A stretch of 40,369 bases of DNA from Bacillota bacterium. GTDB lineage: Bacteria; Bacillota; DTU065. Position 1 is the first letter of the stretch, and each line of letters begins with the position of its first letter. The DNA lies in contig JAHDNZ010000012.1 in assembly GCA_018435125.1 (NCBI GenBank), forward strand, positions 1 to 40,369, given 5' to 3'. The translations under genes and the position numbers were made by a program. Below, in pieces: positions 17,082 to 25,933 of the stretch. The notes beneath the pieces were generated by a model. The model saw only the letters and a list, made by a program, of their open reading frames with translations, was not told the origin of the DNA and made no database searches.

Positions 17082-18149
17082 TCACCTCAAAAGTAAGCTC
17101 CCTAGAGCCGCCAAAACACCTATACTGATATAAAACATAATGGCAGTCAGAACAATTAGACTTAAAAAAAGAGTAACACTTTTTTCCATGGTCTCTAAAG
17201 CACCTAAAAAACGCGTTTCCACCACAGGCTCTATTAAGGCCTGCAAGAGTTTATAAACTAAAACCAGAGCCGAGAGCCTTATTATCGGAAAAAGGGTTGT
17301 AAAAAGTAAAAACAAAAGACCTGCAGATGTTGTTAAAGACTGAACAGCTTTAGTCGATGCTTGTAAAAGATCGGTGGAGCTTGCTACCTGCCCGCCAATT
17401 AAAGGGACAGTCCCAACTATAAACTTAGCGGTTCTGTAGGTGAGTGAATCCTGAGCTGCACTACCTATGCCAAGAGAGGTTATCAGGCCAAAAAAGACGG
17501 TATTGATTAGGCCGAGTAAAAAAAGACTAAACCAGCGGAAAAATCCTGAAAGGCGAGTCAGTCTCGGTTTTTTTGTTACATAGCTAGCCAAGCCCAATAC
17601 TCCGGAGGCAAGTGCGAGAGGTAAGATTATCTTTTCAAGCAGCACACTGACTGTGGCACTTAAGCCGATTATCAAAGGAGATATAGTAATAGTAGTTATT
17701 AGCTCTCCTCCCGCAGCCACAGTAGCTGCCACCAGAGGTACCAGAATCTTTACGATATTGCTCAAAAGGGTAATTGTGGCCTGGGTAAGCCTTACAGTCT
17801 CTTTTAAACTGGAGACCAAAAGCAGGACCAACACCAAGTAAGCAGCCAGAAAACCTGCTTCGCCCGCTTCTTTACTAAAAGATGCTGCTATCTCTTTAAA
17901 AATCGCTGCTAAAACTGCTATGATAATTATTTGCCCCATTAGTTTGGTATGTAGATAGACCTCCTGCCACAAGTAGCGCCAAATCTGTTGCACAACTTTT
18001 TGGGGAGTTGGATTTTGCATAATCTTTTTTATATTTAAGGGTTCAAGGGTATCGGGAATCAACTCCTCTAGTTCAGATGGAAGATCGAGTTCTGTTAGCG
18101 GTGCTCCTAAGGCTGAAACCGACAGAAAAAATACCAAGATCCAGATCAT
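17082..18149 (-). CDS. spoIIIAE: stage III sporulation protein AE
   Basis: A 355-residue multi-pass membrane protein of the SpoIIIA complex. An N-terminal signal-like segment (MIWILVFFLSVSALGAP) is followed by an acidic linker (PSELEELIPDTLEPLNIKKI) and about seven membrane spans, with family text VTKKPRLTRLSGFFRW and the polar GSAAQDSLTYRTAKFIVGT-type loop. The ATG overlaps the spoIIIAD stop as ATGA. Size and order agree with the family. Confidence 0.94.
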   Translation of the reverse strand: MIWILVFFLSVSALGAPLTELDLPSELEELIPDTLEPLNIKKIMQNPTPQKVVQQIWRYLWQEVYLHTKLMGQIIIIAVLAAIFKEIAASFSKEAGEAGFLAAYLVLVLLLVSSLKETVRLTQATITLLSNIVKILVPLVAATVAAGGELITTITISPLIIGLSATVSVLLEKIILPLALASGVLGLASYVTKKPRLTRLSGFFRWFSLFLLGLINTVFFGLITSLGIGSAAQDSLTYRTAKFIVGTVPLIGGQVASSTDLLQASTKAVQSLTTSAGLLFLLFTTLFPIIRLSALVLVYKLLQALIEPVVETRFLGALETMEKSVTLFLSLIVLTAIMFYISIGVLAALGSLLLR

Positions 18150-18535
18150 TTGGGCAGTACCTCCAACAATCCGGTAAGAACTGCTTTTAAGACTGGCAGA
18201 GACAGTACAGCTATTACAACTTTTCCTGCCAGCTCAATTTTAGCTGCTAAGGCACCTTCGCCACTATCTCTGGCAATATCGGCAGCTAAACCAGATAGAA
18301 AAGCTGTGCCTAGTACCTTACCCATCAATTCAAGATATGCGAATTTTATACCTGATATGTGGCCAAACTCTCTTAAGGAGTTCCACAAAATTACCAGCGG
18401 CTCAAATATTAACATCAGGATTAGTAAAAGACCGGCCAGCAATACCGGAAGAGAGGCCTCTTTTAATCTTTCATTGAGAATTAAGGTGGCTACCAGAGTG
18501 ATAAGACCAACCCCAACCACCTGCCAAACAACCAT
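18146..18535 (-). CDS. spoIIIAD: stage III sporulation protein AD
   Basis: A 129-residue membrane protein with about four spans (VGVGLITLVATLILNE, LPVLLAGLLLILMLIF, then two more), including the conserved RDSGEGALAAKIELAGKVVI block. The ATG has AGGAGG upstream. It lies between spoIIIAC and spoIIIAE, with ATGA coupling to the latter. Its known role is in the forespore-mother cell channel. Confidence 0.93.
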   Translation of the reverse strand: MVVWQVVGVGLITLVATLILNERLKEASLPVLLAGLLLILMLIFEPLVILWNSLREFGHISGIKFAYLELMGKVLGTAFLSGLAADIARDSGEGALAAKIELAGKVVIAVLSLPVLKAVLTGLLEVLPK

Positions 18536-18547
18536 GCTTCTTCCCTC

Positions 18548-18742
18548 CTAAAGATTAAAAAGAGAACGAACTTTACTAAACAGCTGAGCTACAAGCTCTA
18601 AAACCAAAACCAAACCGATAACCACTCCAGCAAGAGTTACTAATTGCGCCATCTCTTCCTTGCCGGCCTGTTTTAAAACCGAATGTGCCACAGCAGTTAA
18701 AAGCCCTAAACCTGCTAGTTGCAAGAGAAGTTCAACCTGCAC
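18548..18742 (-). CDS. spoIIIAC: stage III sporulation protein AC
   Basis: A 64-residue protein with two membrane spans (LLLQLAGLGLLTAVAHSVL and QLVTLAGVVIGLVLVLELVAQLF in pattern) joined by KQAGKEEMA, the family signature loop. GTG start with TAGGAGG upstream. Standard position between spoIIIAB and spoIIIAD. Confidence 0.93.
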   Translation of the reverse strand: MQVELLLQLAGLGLLTAVAHSVLKQAGKEEMAQLVTLAGVVIGLVLVLELVAQLFSKVRSLFNL

Positions 18743-18754
18743 GTAAATTACCTC

Positions 18755-19237
18755 CTAGCACGTAAGAAGTACTATTAGTAATGCGGTAAGCGGTGATAGC
18801 CAGCGCCACAGCGGAGTTACTTTCTGTAATCTTTCTCGGTATTTTAACCTGCTTGCTTCAAGGCGTGATAAAGCTTTGAGAATCAAGGCGGTTTGATCTT
18901 TTTCCGAACCTCTTCCGAGTCTGATACCTACTTCAAAAAGCAGCCTCTGCTCTTCTTCCTTAAAAGGCAAAAAATCAACATCAAACAAACAAGCTTCTCC
19001 ATTTTGGGCTCTTGTAGCAGCTTCGCTAAAAAAAGGCTTGGTCTTTTTTACTGCTTTGGCTGCCTGATTAAACGCCACCGGAAGTGGTTTGAGAGCAAAA
19101 GATATCTCATTTTCAATAATGGCCAAGCCTAACTGTAATTCTTCGATGAGATTAATATAATTTTCTTCACGTCTTATGCCCCACAGGCCAAAGATCAGAC
19201 CGGTAAAAAGAATCAGCAGCTGGCCTAGTATTTTCAT
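18755..19237 (-). CDS. spoIIIAB: stage III sporulation protein AB
   Basis: A 160-residue protein with an N-terminal membrane segment (LGQLLILFTGLIFGLWGIRR), a soluble helical part with YINLIEELQLGLAIIENEISF and LSRLEASRLKYRERLQKV, and a C-terminal membrane segment (LSPLTALLIVLLTC). This is the SpoIIIAB layout, related to type II secretion GspF folds. Its ATG lies 71 bases inside spoIIIAA, with GGAGGTTTG upstream of it. Confidence 0.92.
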   Translation of the reverse strand: MKILGQLLILFTGLIFGLWGIRREENYINLIEELQLGLAIIENEISFALKPLPVAFNQAAKAVKKTKPFFSEAATRAQNGEACLFDVDFLPFKEEEQRLLFEVGIRLGRGSEKDQTALILKALSRLEASRLKYRERLQKVTPLWRWLSPLTALLIVLLTC

Positions 19238-20069
19238 TTTTCAAACCTCCCACAAAAAACGGTTTTTCTCCTGGTGTGCCTCTAAGACAGACTCCTAACT
19301 CGAAAAAACTCCGAGGAATCTCTGTCCCATGCCAGGTTGCTAAAACCTTAACACCCATCTGACTCGCTTTTTGCATCACGCATAGATCCGCAGCAAAACC
19401 AATCTCATCAGTAGCAATTAGATCCGGGCGCATGCCTCTTAAAAGTATTTCAAAGCCTTCTTTTTTAGAGCAGCCTGTTAATATATCTACCGTAAAACCG
19501 ATATCAAAGGTAGGTTGGCCCTTAATAGAGGCTGCTATCTCACCCCTTTCATCAATAACACCGATGGTATAATATTTGCCTGCCAAATACCGGATTAAAT
19601 CCCTTAAGATGGTGGTTTTCCCTGAACCCGGTGGTCCCACAATTAAGGTGTTTTTTAAGCCGGTGTTATAAAACGGATATAAAAAAACTGCTGCGTTTGG
19701 TATATCCTTGGCTAAGCGAATGTTTAATGAACTAATATTTTTTTGCATTTTAACACCGTTTTCATCGCGACTAAGCTCGCCGGTAATTCCTACTCTGTTT
19801 CCTCCGGGCAGCATTAAATATCCCTGTCGCAGCTCCTGTTTATAAGCATATAAAGAAGCCTCTGTAATTTTGTCTACCGTTTCTGAAATATCTCTTGGAG
19901 TTACTATATAGGCCTCTTTAATAGCACAGATCCTCCCATCTAAAACTCCACACTCTTTAGCCAAAAAACGAATGGTAAGAGGCCTTCCCAAACGAAGCCT
20001 TATCTCGGTGGCTTCTTGCCACAGGTTTTGAATTTGTTTTTTTACACTCTCAGCCAAGTAGTGCTCCAT
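19167..20069 (-). CDS. spoIIIAA: stage III sporulation protein AA (ATPase)
   Basis: Type II/IV secretion-like ATPase thought to power the SpoIIIA channel. About 300 residues. Walker A is LIVGPPGSGKTTILRDLIRY, followed by YYTIGVIDERGEIAAS and LRGMRPDLIATDEIGF (Walker B region). The ATG at 20069 (MEHYLAESVKKQ) has GGAGGAAAAGAT just upstream, so an earlier in-frame ATG at 20144 is rejected. The C-terminus runs 71 bases into spoIIIAB and ends with an unusual tail (ENTRPAADSFYRSDLWPVG), longer than I would expect. Confidence 0.94.
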   Translation of the reverse strand: MEHYLAESVKKQIQNLWQEATEIRLRLGRPLTIRFLAKECGVLDGRICAIKEAYIVTPRDISETVDKITEASLYAYKQELRQGYLMLPGGNRVGITGELSRDENGVKMQKNISSLNIRLAKDIPNAAVFLYPFYNTGLKNTLIVGPPGSGKTTILRDLIRYLAGKYYTIGVIDERGEIAASIKGQPTFDIGFTVDILTGCSKKEGFEILLRGMRPDLIATDEIGFAADLCVMQKASQMGVKVLATWHGTEIPRSFFELGVCLRGTPGEKPFFVGGLKNENTRPAADSFYRSDLWPVGHKT

Positions 20070-20155
20070 ATCTTTTCCTCCGCTTTGCAAGGACAATCTT
20101 ATGCTAATACATATTAATCTCTCTCCTTGTTTATGCCAGCTCAAAACAGGGATTT

Positions 20156-20179
20156 CTTGTTATTTAGCCAAATAACAAG
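20156..20179. promoter_or_regulatory. perfect 10-4-10 palindrome between divergent genes
   Basis: Arms CTTGTTATTT and AAATAACAAG are exact inverted copies around AGCC. The site lies in the 145-base region between spoIIIAA (-) and the DUF4434-like gene (+). Neither strand has a T-run after it, so a dimeric regulator's operator is more likely than a terminator. I could not assign a convincing SigE promoter for spoIIIAA here. Confidence 0.45.
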
Positions 20180-20214
20180 GTAATGATTTGGATAGGTAAT
20201 ATGGAGGTAATTAA

Positions 20215-21189
20215 ATGATCACTGGTTCTTTTCTGGATTTTGTTCACCACAATCCTAAAGAAACTACCTGGAATGAACAGACCATAGCTTTTAGCGATAA
20301 AATGTGGGAAGCCAAAGTAGACGAGATGGCTGAAATCGGTATCGAATATCTGGTTGTGTTATCGGTTGCTCTAGACTACAAGTCTTTTTATCCCTCTAAA
20401 ATCTTTCATAAATGGGATCTTAAAGCCCAAGATCCCTTGGGAGCTGTTTTACATGCCGCGGAAAGAAACAAAATGAAGGTCTTTTTAGGTGCAGGTTTTT
20501 ATGGAGACTGGACCAAGCCTTGGGAAGCTTTTTCAGACCTTGGCGTACGCCAAAAAACCAAAGCCGCTATCGAAGAACTAGCCTTACAATATGGTGACTA
20601 TCGCAGCTTTTATGGTTTTTACTGGCCTAACGAGCTTGGAATTGACGGCTACTTCCCTCAGATCTTTATTGACCATGTTAACGAATGCAATAACTTGGCT
20701 AAAGCTAATCTACCCAAGGCTAAAACTCTGATTGCTCCTTATGGAACCAATAAAGCCATCCCCGATGCAACCTATGTCAAGCAATTAAAGGAACTGGGAG
20801 TTGATATAATAGCTTATCAGGATGAAGTCGGTGCCAGAAAAAGCAGACCCGAGGACTTAAGTAAAATCTTTTCGGCCCTAAAAAAAGCCCACCAACAAGC
20901 TGAGGTTTTACTGTGGGCCGATATGGAGATCTATGAATTTGCGGGTGAAATTTTAGTTTCACCGCTTTTACCGGGTAATTTCCAAAGAATTACAAAGCAA
21001 ATAGATGCCCTTTCCCCGCTGGTAGATGAGATTATCTGTTATCAATATTTAGGTATGATGAATAAACCAAATTCGTTGGCCTTTGCCGGTACTAAAGAAT
21101 CGAAAGAGCTTTATAAGGCTTATACCGCAAGATATAAAACCCAAAACGAAATCAAATTTTCCAAGTTTGCCAATGAGGTAAATGGTTAA
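20215..21189 (+). CDS. DUF4434-like TIM-barrel protein, possible glycoside hydrolase relative
   Basis: A 324-residue cytoplasmic protein with no signal peptide. It starts MITGSFLDFVHHNPKETTW, the pattern of DUF4434, a TIM-barrel family akin to glycoside hydrolases. Other barrel-like strand segments are EIGIEYLVVLSVALDY, KMKVFLGAGFYGDW, YGFYWPNELGIDGY (an acidic residue at a strand end), TLIAPYGTNKA, LGVDIIAYQDEVG and EVLLWADMEIYEF. Asp/Glu at strand ends could be catalytic, but no substrate can be named. GGAGG precedes the ATG by nine bases. It is divergent from spoIIIAA and followed by a bidirectional terminator. Confidence 0.7.
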   Translation: MITGSFLDFVHHNPKETTWNEQTIAFSDKMWEAKVDEMAEIGIEYLVVLSVALDYKSFYPSKIFHKWDLKAQDPLGAVLHAAERNKMKVFLGAGFYGDWTKPWEAFSDLGVRQKTKAAIEELALQYGDYRSFYGFYWPNELGIDGYFPQIFIDHVNECNNLAKANLPKAKTLIAPYGTNKAIPDATYVKQLKELGVDIIAYQDEVGARKSRPEDLSKIFSALKKAHQQAEVLLWADMEIYEFAGEILVSPLLPGNFQRITKQIDALSPLVDEIICYQYLGMMNKPNSLAFAGTKESKELYKAYTARYKTQNEIKFSKFANEVNG

Positions 21190-21198
21190 TTAAAGAAT

Positions 21199-21223
21199 AA
21201 AAGCGACCACTAGGGTCGCTTTT
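21199..21223. terminator. bidirectional terminator
   Basis: A 10-bp stem (AAAAGCGACC with GGTCGCTTTT) and 5-base loop lies between the plus-strand DUF4434-like gene and the converging csoR. A/T runs at both ends let it work in both directions; the csoR stop codon lies within its edge. Confidence 0.85.
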
Positions 21224-21503
21224 AATAATGCATAGCTTTCAGAGCTTTAATCAACTCTTTGACAGCCTCATTATCACTATCTTTCTCACTGGATTTTCGG
21301 AGACAATTTCTAATATAGTTTTCAAGTAAAATCTCGCCGGTTTTGTTTAAAGCAGCACGTGCGGCCCAGATCTGATGGAGAATATCCAAACAGTATTTTT
21401 CTTGGGCAATCATATTCTTAACACCACGGATCTGACCCTCGATACGGTTTAACCTGTTAATTAAACTATCTTTGATATTATCATCAGCCAACCTTTTTCC
21501 CAC
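21222..21503 (-). CDS. csoR: CsoR/RcnR-family metal-sensing repressor with altered ligand
   Basis: A 93-residue all-helical DUF156 protein with [16 protein letters not shown] at the start, the family's DNA-facing helix. In CsoR, Cu(I) is bound by Cys-His-Cys spaced 25 and 4 residues. Here Cys38 and Cys67 fall at the right spacing, but the histidine position is Tyr63 (ENYIRNC). The second-shell Tyr37 and Glu83 seem kept. It overlaps copA by 20 bases and is likely co-transcribed from the copA promoter. It could be a Cu sensor with modified ligation or a CstR-like thiol sensor, which also lacks this histidine. The operator upstream of copA supports CsoR-type regulation. Confidence 0.85.
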   Translation of the reverse strand: MGKRLADDNIKDSLINRLNRIEGQIRGVKNMIAQEKYCLDILHQIWAARAALNKTGEILLENYIRNCLRKSSEKDSDNEAVKELIKALKAMHY

Positions 21504-23913
21504 CCTTCAAATGCTGATAGGGGTTTTGCCACCTTTTAAGTTTTAAGGCGTTAGCAACTACAGATACTGAGCTAAAAGCCATGGCTGTTGCCGCTAAAAC
21601 CGGTGAAAGTAAACCCATGGCTGCCAGAGGAATACCTAACGAATTGTAAAACAAGGCCCAGAACAGATTTTCCCGAATATTTAGCATGGTTTTTTTACTT
21701 AAATCAATAGCTGCAGGTATTAAAGCCAAATCACCATTTAACAAAGTAATCTGAGCGGCCTCTATAGCAATATCTGTACCAGTAGCCAAGGCAATACCCA
21801 AATCGGCGGTAGCTAAAGCTGGAGCATCATTGATACCATCACCTACCATACCGACTACTAAGCCTGCCTCTTTGAGTCTTAATACCTCCTCAGCCTTTTT
21901 ATCAGGTAAAACCTCTGCCAAAACATTTTCAATGCCTAACTCTTTAGCCACAGCCTGAGCCGTTTGCCAGTTATCTCCCGTTAAAAGATACACTTGTATC
22001 TTAAGCTTTGTTAAAATATTTACTACTTCAGCTGCGTTCTCTTTAAGGGTATCTGCCACAGCAATAATGCCCTGCAGGGTGTTATCTATCCCTAAAAGCA
22101 TAACGGTTTTCCCTTCAGTTTCGAGGTGAGCTATTTGGGTTTCATAATCCTGGTAATTAACCTTTTCTTCCTCTAGCAACAGGCGGTTGCCAATTATGAC
22201 TTTTTCCCCATTAAGATAAGCATTTAACCCTCTTCCCGGTAGCGCAGTAAACTCTTCTACCTCAAAGAGCAAAGCTTCATTCGCTCTTTTTATGATTGCT
22301 TCAGCCAGAGGATGCTCTGATTTACTCTCTAAACTGGCTGCAATTTGCAGCAGTCTTTCCGTAGAGAGTTTACCCACTGAGATAATATCGGTAACCACAG
22401 GCTCTCCTTGGGTTAAGGTCCCTGTTTTATCCAGGACTAAGGCATTGATTTTATGGACTTTTTCCAGATATTCTCCACCTTTAATGAGAATGCCATTTTC
22501 TGCCCCTTTGCCTGTGGCCACCATAATTGAGGTAGGAGTGGCCAGACCAAGTGCGCAAGGGCAGGCGATAACCAAAACCGCTGTGAAGTTTAAGAGGGCC
22601 CTAGTTAAATCACCCCTTTGCAAGAAAAGAATCCAGAGTAAAAATGTCGCAACTGCTATTATAATAACTGCCGGTACAAAACGGGCAGCTACATAATCTG
22701 CGAAGCGTTCGATAGGTGCTTTTGAGCTTTGTGCCTCTTCAACAACTCTAATCACTTGGGCTAAAAAAGTATCTCCTTTAACCTTGGTAGCCTTAAAAGT
22801 AAATGAACCGGTTTTATTGATTGTCGCTCCAATGACATAATCTCCCACATTTTTTTCTATCGGCAAAGACTCTCCTGTTACCATGGATTCATCTATAGCC
22901 GATCGGCCTGAGACAATAACACCATCAACCGGAACTTTTTCTCCCGGTAAAACCTTAATCAGATCATCGGTCTTAACAGTATCAATAGCCACCTCAACAA
23001 AGTCTTCTCCTTGATAAACACGAGCTGTTTTGGCGGCTAAACCCAGCAGTTTTTTAATGGCCTCTGAGGTTTTCCCTTTAGCTAGGGCTTCCAGATACTT
23101 GCCTAAAATAATTAAGGTTATTATCAAGGCAGAGGTTTCAAAATAAACCCCACTAATACCCAGTTTTTCTCCCCAAAATAAGGATATAATACTATAAACA
23201 TAAGCCGAGGTCGTTCCCAAGGCAACTAAAACAGACATGTTAGCACTCCTGGCTTTAAGGGCATAGAAGCTATCGCGGTAAAACTGGTAACCAGCCCAAA
23301 ACTGCACCGGTGTGGCCAGTATCAATTGGAGATAATCGCTTTTTAACAAGGGATACAGTTTTACGTGTGTCATATGCAACATCATAATCAGTACCAGAGG
23401 TAAAGAAAAAAAGGCTGCTATAATAAATCTTTGTTTTTGCTTTTTCAGTTCCTTGGCATGGTGATTAGTCTTTGGATCAAATAAATTGTCTGCACTAATC
23501 TTCGCCTCATATCCTAGTCCATTAATAAAAGTCTCAATTTGTGCCGGGTCAATAAGACTAGGGTTATATATTACTCTAGTTTGATTGGTTGCAAGATTAA
23601 CCTGAGCTTTATTAATGCCTTCTAGGTTAAAAAGGCCCTTTTCAATCCGCGAAGCACAAGCTGCACAACTCATACCGGTAATATCAAAAACTGCTTTTTC
23701 ATTGGCTATACCATAGCCAAAATTAACTATTAACTTATCGATCTCTGCTTCCGAAAGTATTGCTTTATCATAAACTACCCAGGCTTTATTGGTCGCAAAA
23801 TTCACACTGCTATCAATAACACCTGGTAGATGTTTTAAACCCTCTTCCAGACGCAAAGCACAAGCTGCACAACTCATACCGGTTATTGTTTTTTCGAGCT
23901 TTACTTTTTGCAC
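21484..23913 (-). CDS. copA: copper-transporting P1B-type ATPase CopA
   Basis: About 809 residues. Two N-terminal heavy-metal domains each hold GMSCAAC. The membrane metal site is [11 protein letters not shown], the phosphorylation site [10 protein letters not shown], the ATP-binding region SEHPLAEAI (HP motif), and the hinge [14 protein letters not shown]. Late membrane residues [10 protein letters not shown] and [16 protein letters not shown] fit the Cu(I) P1B-1 class. It pumps Cu(I) out of the cytoplasm. I prefer the GTG at 23913 (GTGAGG about eight bases upstream) over the in-frame GTG at 23922. The gene follows a CsoR-type operator and overlaps csoR. Confidence 0.95.
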   Translation of the reverse strand: MQKVKLEKTITGMSCAACALRLEEGLKHLPGVIDSSVNFATNKAWVVYDKAILSEAEIDKLIVNFGYGIANEKAVFDITGMSCAACASRIEKGLFNLEGINKAQVNLATNQTRVIYNPSLIDPAQIETFINGLGYEAKISADNLFDPKTNHHAKELKKQKQRFIIAAFFSLPLVLIMMLHMTHVKLYPLLKSDYLQLILATPVQFWAGYQFYRDSFYALKARSANMSVLVALGTTSAYVYSIISLFWGEKLGISGVYFETSALIITLIILGKYLEALAKGKTSEAIKKLLGLAAKTARVYQGEDFVEVAIDTVKTDDLIKVLPGEKVPVDGVIVSGRSAIDESMVTGESLPIEKNVGDYVIGATINKTGSFTFKATKVKGDTFLAQVIRVVEEAQSSKAPIERFADYVAARFVPAVIIIAVATFLLWILFLQRGDLTRALLNFTAVLVIACPCALGLATPTSIMVATGKGAENGILIKGGEYLEKVHKINALVLDKTGTLTQGEPVVTDIISVGKLSTERLLQIAASLESKSEHPLAEAIIKRANEALLFEVEEFTALPGRGLNAYLNGEKVIIGNRLLLEEEKVNYQDYETQIAHLETEGKTVMLLGIDNTLQGIIAVADTLKENAAEVVNILTKLKIQVYLLTGDNWQTAQAVAKELGIENVLAEVLPDKKAEEVLRLKEAGLVVGMVGDGINDAPALATADLGIALATGTDIAIEAAQITLLNGDLALIPAAIDLSKKTMLNIRENLFWALFYNSLGIPLAAMGLLSPVLAATAMAFSSVSVVANALKLKRWQNPYQHLKGGKKVG

Positions 23914-23934
23914 TTTGAACACCTCACTGCCTTA

Positions 23935-23964
23935 TTTATACCCTCCAAGGGTATCTCTAAGCAA
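23935..23964 (-). promoter_or_regulatory. copA-csoR promoter with CsoR-type operator
   Basis: On the minus strand a -35 TTGCTT (23959-23964) and -10 TATAAA (23935-23940) are 18 bases apart. The spacer holds the inverted repeat ATACCC-TTGGA-GGGTAT (23938-23954), the GC-block palindrome known for CsoR operators. A repressor here would block RNA polymerase, relieved by metal. Confidence 0.8.
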
Positions 23965-24126
23965 GTTTTTTAGATCTTAGCTTTTACTAAAATAGTATTA
24001 TTAATCCTACCAAGCATAGATCCATAATTCTTATATATTTCTAAGAAACCCCTTTTAAGTGGGGTAACTATGATACAATAACAGTAATAGCCTAGTTATA
24101 GAAAAGTTGCTAATGAGGTGATTTTT

Positions 24127-24795
24127 ATGTCCAAAAAAAGCTTCCTTGTTTACCTGATGTTACTTTGTTTTTCTGCTCTGACTTTAGCTGCTCCCAAACT
24201 TTTAGAAGGTTCACTTGAGTATCGGTCTACATTAATGAACATTGACATCACCTATCCTGTCTTAATTAGTGGTACAAATCAAGCCGCCATAGATAGAATC
24301 AACAGTACCATAAAACGCGATACCGATAACTTCTACCACTACTTTTTAAACTACCAAAAACAACCTATAAGAGAATCCTTAAAATATGATGGTCATATCT
24401 CTTACGATATCACCTTAAACGAAGCTGACCTTTTAAGTGTTAATATTACCTACTATGAATTTACCGGTGGCGCACATGGTACCTATGAGCTTGTTAACTA
24501 TACCTTCGATACAAAAACCGGAAAAAGGCTAACTCTCAAGGATCTATTCTTTGCAGAGTTTAACTATAAAGAATTTATCGAAAGTGTGATAGCTAAAGAA
24601 ATCGAGGCTAATAAAAGCGAGTATTTCGAAGATGCAATTCAAACCCTTGCTCAAAGCAACTTTTCTTTTTACCTTGAACCTGAAAAATTAGTGATCTATT
24701 ATGGACTTTATGAAATAACTCCTTATTGCAATGGCATTCCGACATTTAACTTGCCTCTTAGTCTTTGCCAAGATAAATTGCTCCTTAAATGGTAA
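24127..24795 (+). CDS. secreted DUF4163/DUF3298 (RsiV-like) protein
   Basis: About 222 residues with a signal peptide (KKSFLVYLMLLCFSALTLAAP) and then a region like the extracellular part of RsiV and PdaC: an N-terminal DUF4163-type part (NIDITYPVLISGTNQAAIDRIN) and a C-terminal DUF3298 part with EFTGGAHGTYELVNYTFDTKTGKRLTLKDLF. Here it stands alone, without an anti-sigma domain, so it is probably a soluble or surface exported protein of unknown role. ATG at 24127 is chosen because TGAGGTG precedes it. An extended -10 (TGATACAAT, 24071-24079) lies upstream. It is divergent from copA. Confidence 0.78.
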   Translation: MSKKSFLVYLMLLCFSALTLAAPKLLEGSLEYRSTLMNIDITYPVLISGTNQAAIDRINSTIKRDTDNFYHYFLNYQKQPIRESLKYDGHISYDITLNEADLLSVNITYYEFTGGAHGTYELVNYTFDTKTGKRLTLKDLFFAEFNYKEFIESVIAKEIEANKSEYFEDAIQTLAQSNFSFYLEPEKLVIYYGLYEITPYCNGIPTFNLPLSLCQDKLLLKW

Positions 24796-24877
24796 GGGAA
24801 AAAACGGAGGGAATTTGCCTTTTAGCCTAAGCTTTCTTTTTAACCTTTTCTATGTTAGCGACTTTAAGATTAAAAAA

Positions 24878-24908
24878 AATAACTGGCCTTAAAAGGCCAG
24901 TTATTTTT
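24878..24908. terminator. bidirectional terminator
   Basis: A GC-centred stem (AATAACTGGCC with GGCCAGTTATT) and short loop is flanked by A-run and T-run. It separates the converging secreted DUF3298 gene (+) and the CD1247-like gene (-), whose stop lies at its edge. Confidence 0.85.
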
Positions 24909-25324
24909 TAGTCTTCATCTTTAGTATCTACATCTACTACTTCTAAATCATCATCATCTTCATAGATGGAAACACCGCAATTAGGACAAACAATATCTTC
25001 ATCACCATAGAGCTTATAGGCAGAAATTAAAAAACTTTCACCACAATTATCACATTCCATTGTTAAGGTGTCATCATCGTCTTCTTCATAGTCATCTTCG
25101 TCACAAAATACCGTTTCTTCGACCTCAGCTAAATCATCATCGATGGAATCTACATACTCACCTAGATTGTCAAGGTCGTCATCAAGCATCTCTAACTCGT
25201 CGGCTATTTGTTCTAAAACCGCCATAACAGCATCCCAGAGTTTCTGATTTTTTTCACTCTCAAGCTCACCTAAACCTGCTAAAAGGCCTCGTAAATAAGC
25301 AACTTTTTCTTTCACTGCACTCAT
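24908..25324 (-). CDS. CD1247-like acidic protein with zinc ribbon
   Basis: A 138-residue protein. The N-terminal part (KEKVAYLRGLLAGLGE, then a helical LWDAVMAVLEQIADELEMLDDDLDNLGEYVD-type stretch) matches the CD1247 N-terminal family of Clostridia. A middle stretch is very rich in Asp and Glu. The C-terminal part has CDNCGESF and CPNCGVSI, a likely Zn ribbon. Function unknown. It follows efp with 33 bases between and may share its transcript; the ribbon suggests nucleic acid or ribosome contact, which is only inference. Confidence 0.8.
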   Translation of the reverse strand: MSAVKEKVAYLRGLLAGLGELESEKNQKLWDAVMAVLEQIADELEMLDDDLDNLGEYVDSIDDDLAEVEETVFCDEDDYEEDDDDTLTMECDNCGESFLISAYKLYGDEDIVCPNCGVSIYEDDDDLEVVDVDTKDED

Positions 25325-25357
25325 TTAATTTCCCCTCCCTTTTAAGGTATACTCATT

Positions 25358-25915
25358 CTAGACACGGGACAGGTATTCGTTAGTTCTGGTATCTACACGA
25401 ATTTTATCTCCGTTTTGCACAAAAAGCGGCACCTGAACTATCACACCAGTTTCAAGTTTAGCTGGTTTTGAACCACCGGAAGCGGTGTCACCTTTGATTC
25501 CGGGATCGGTTTCGGTAACAACTAAATCAGCATAAGTTGGCAAGTCCAATGAAATAGCTCTGCCATTATAAAACTGAATGACAACTGTATCGTTTTCTTT
25601 TAAATAGAATTTACCATTGCCAATAATATCCTCGGTTACAAAAGTTTGTTCGTAGGATTGGGTATCCATAAAATAATAGTTTTCTTCCATAGCATAAAGG
25701 TATTGCATTTCTCGTGATTGGACTTGTGCTCTCTCTAGCTTTTCACCAGCTCTAAAAGTTTTTTCTAATGTCTGACCTGTTTCCACATTCTTTAATTTAG
25801 TGCGTACAAAAGCCGCACCTTTACCTGGCTTAACATGTAAAAATTCAACTACCACCCAGACAGCACCCTCTAATAACAGAGTAGTGCCTGGTCTAACATC
25901 ATTGCTGGAAATCAT
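25358..25915 (-). CDS. efp: translation elongation factor P
   Basis: A 185-residue EF-P, the factor that rescues ribosomes stalled at polyproline. Domain I carries HVKPGKGAAFVRTKLKN, with Lys32 at the tip that other bacteria modify. Domains II/III include TFRAGEKLERAQV and the C-terminal GDTASGGSKPAKLETG and VPLFVQNGDKIRVDTRTNEYLSRV. No epmA/epmB or other known modification gene is next to it. The common Bacillota order pepQ-efp is kept. Confidence 0.97.
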   Translation of the reverse strand: MISSNDVRPGTTLLLEGAVWVVVEFLHVKPGKGAAFVRTKLKNVETGQTLEKTFRAGEKLERAQVQSREMQYLYAMEENYYFMDTQSYEQTFVTEDIIGNGKFYLKENDTVVIQFYNGRAISLDLPTYADLVVTETDPGIKGDTASGGSKPAKLETGVIVQVPLFVQNGDKIRVDTRTNEYLSRV

Positions 25916-25933
25916 TCTAACACATCCTTTGCC

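Noticed and set aside
20156-20179. Palindrome as a rho-independent terminator
   Set aside because: AT-rich arms with no T-run on either strand, in a divergent promoter region.
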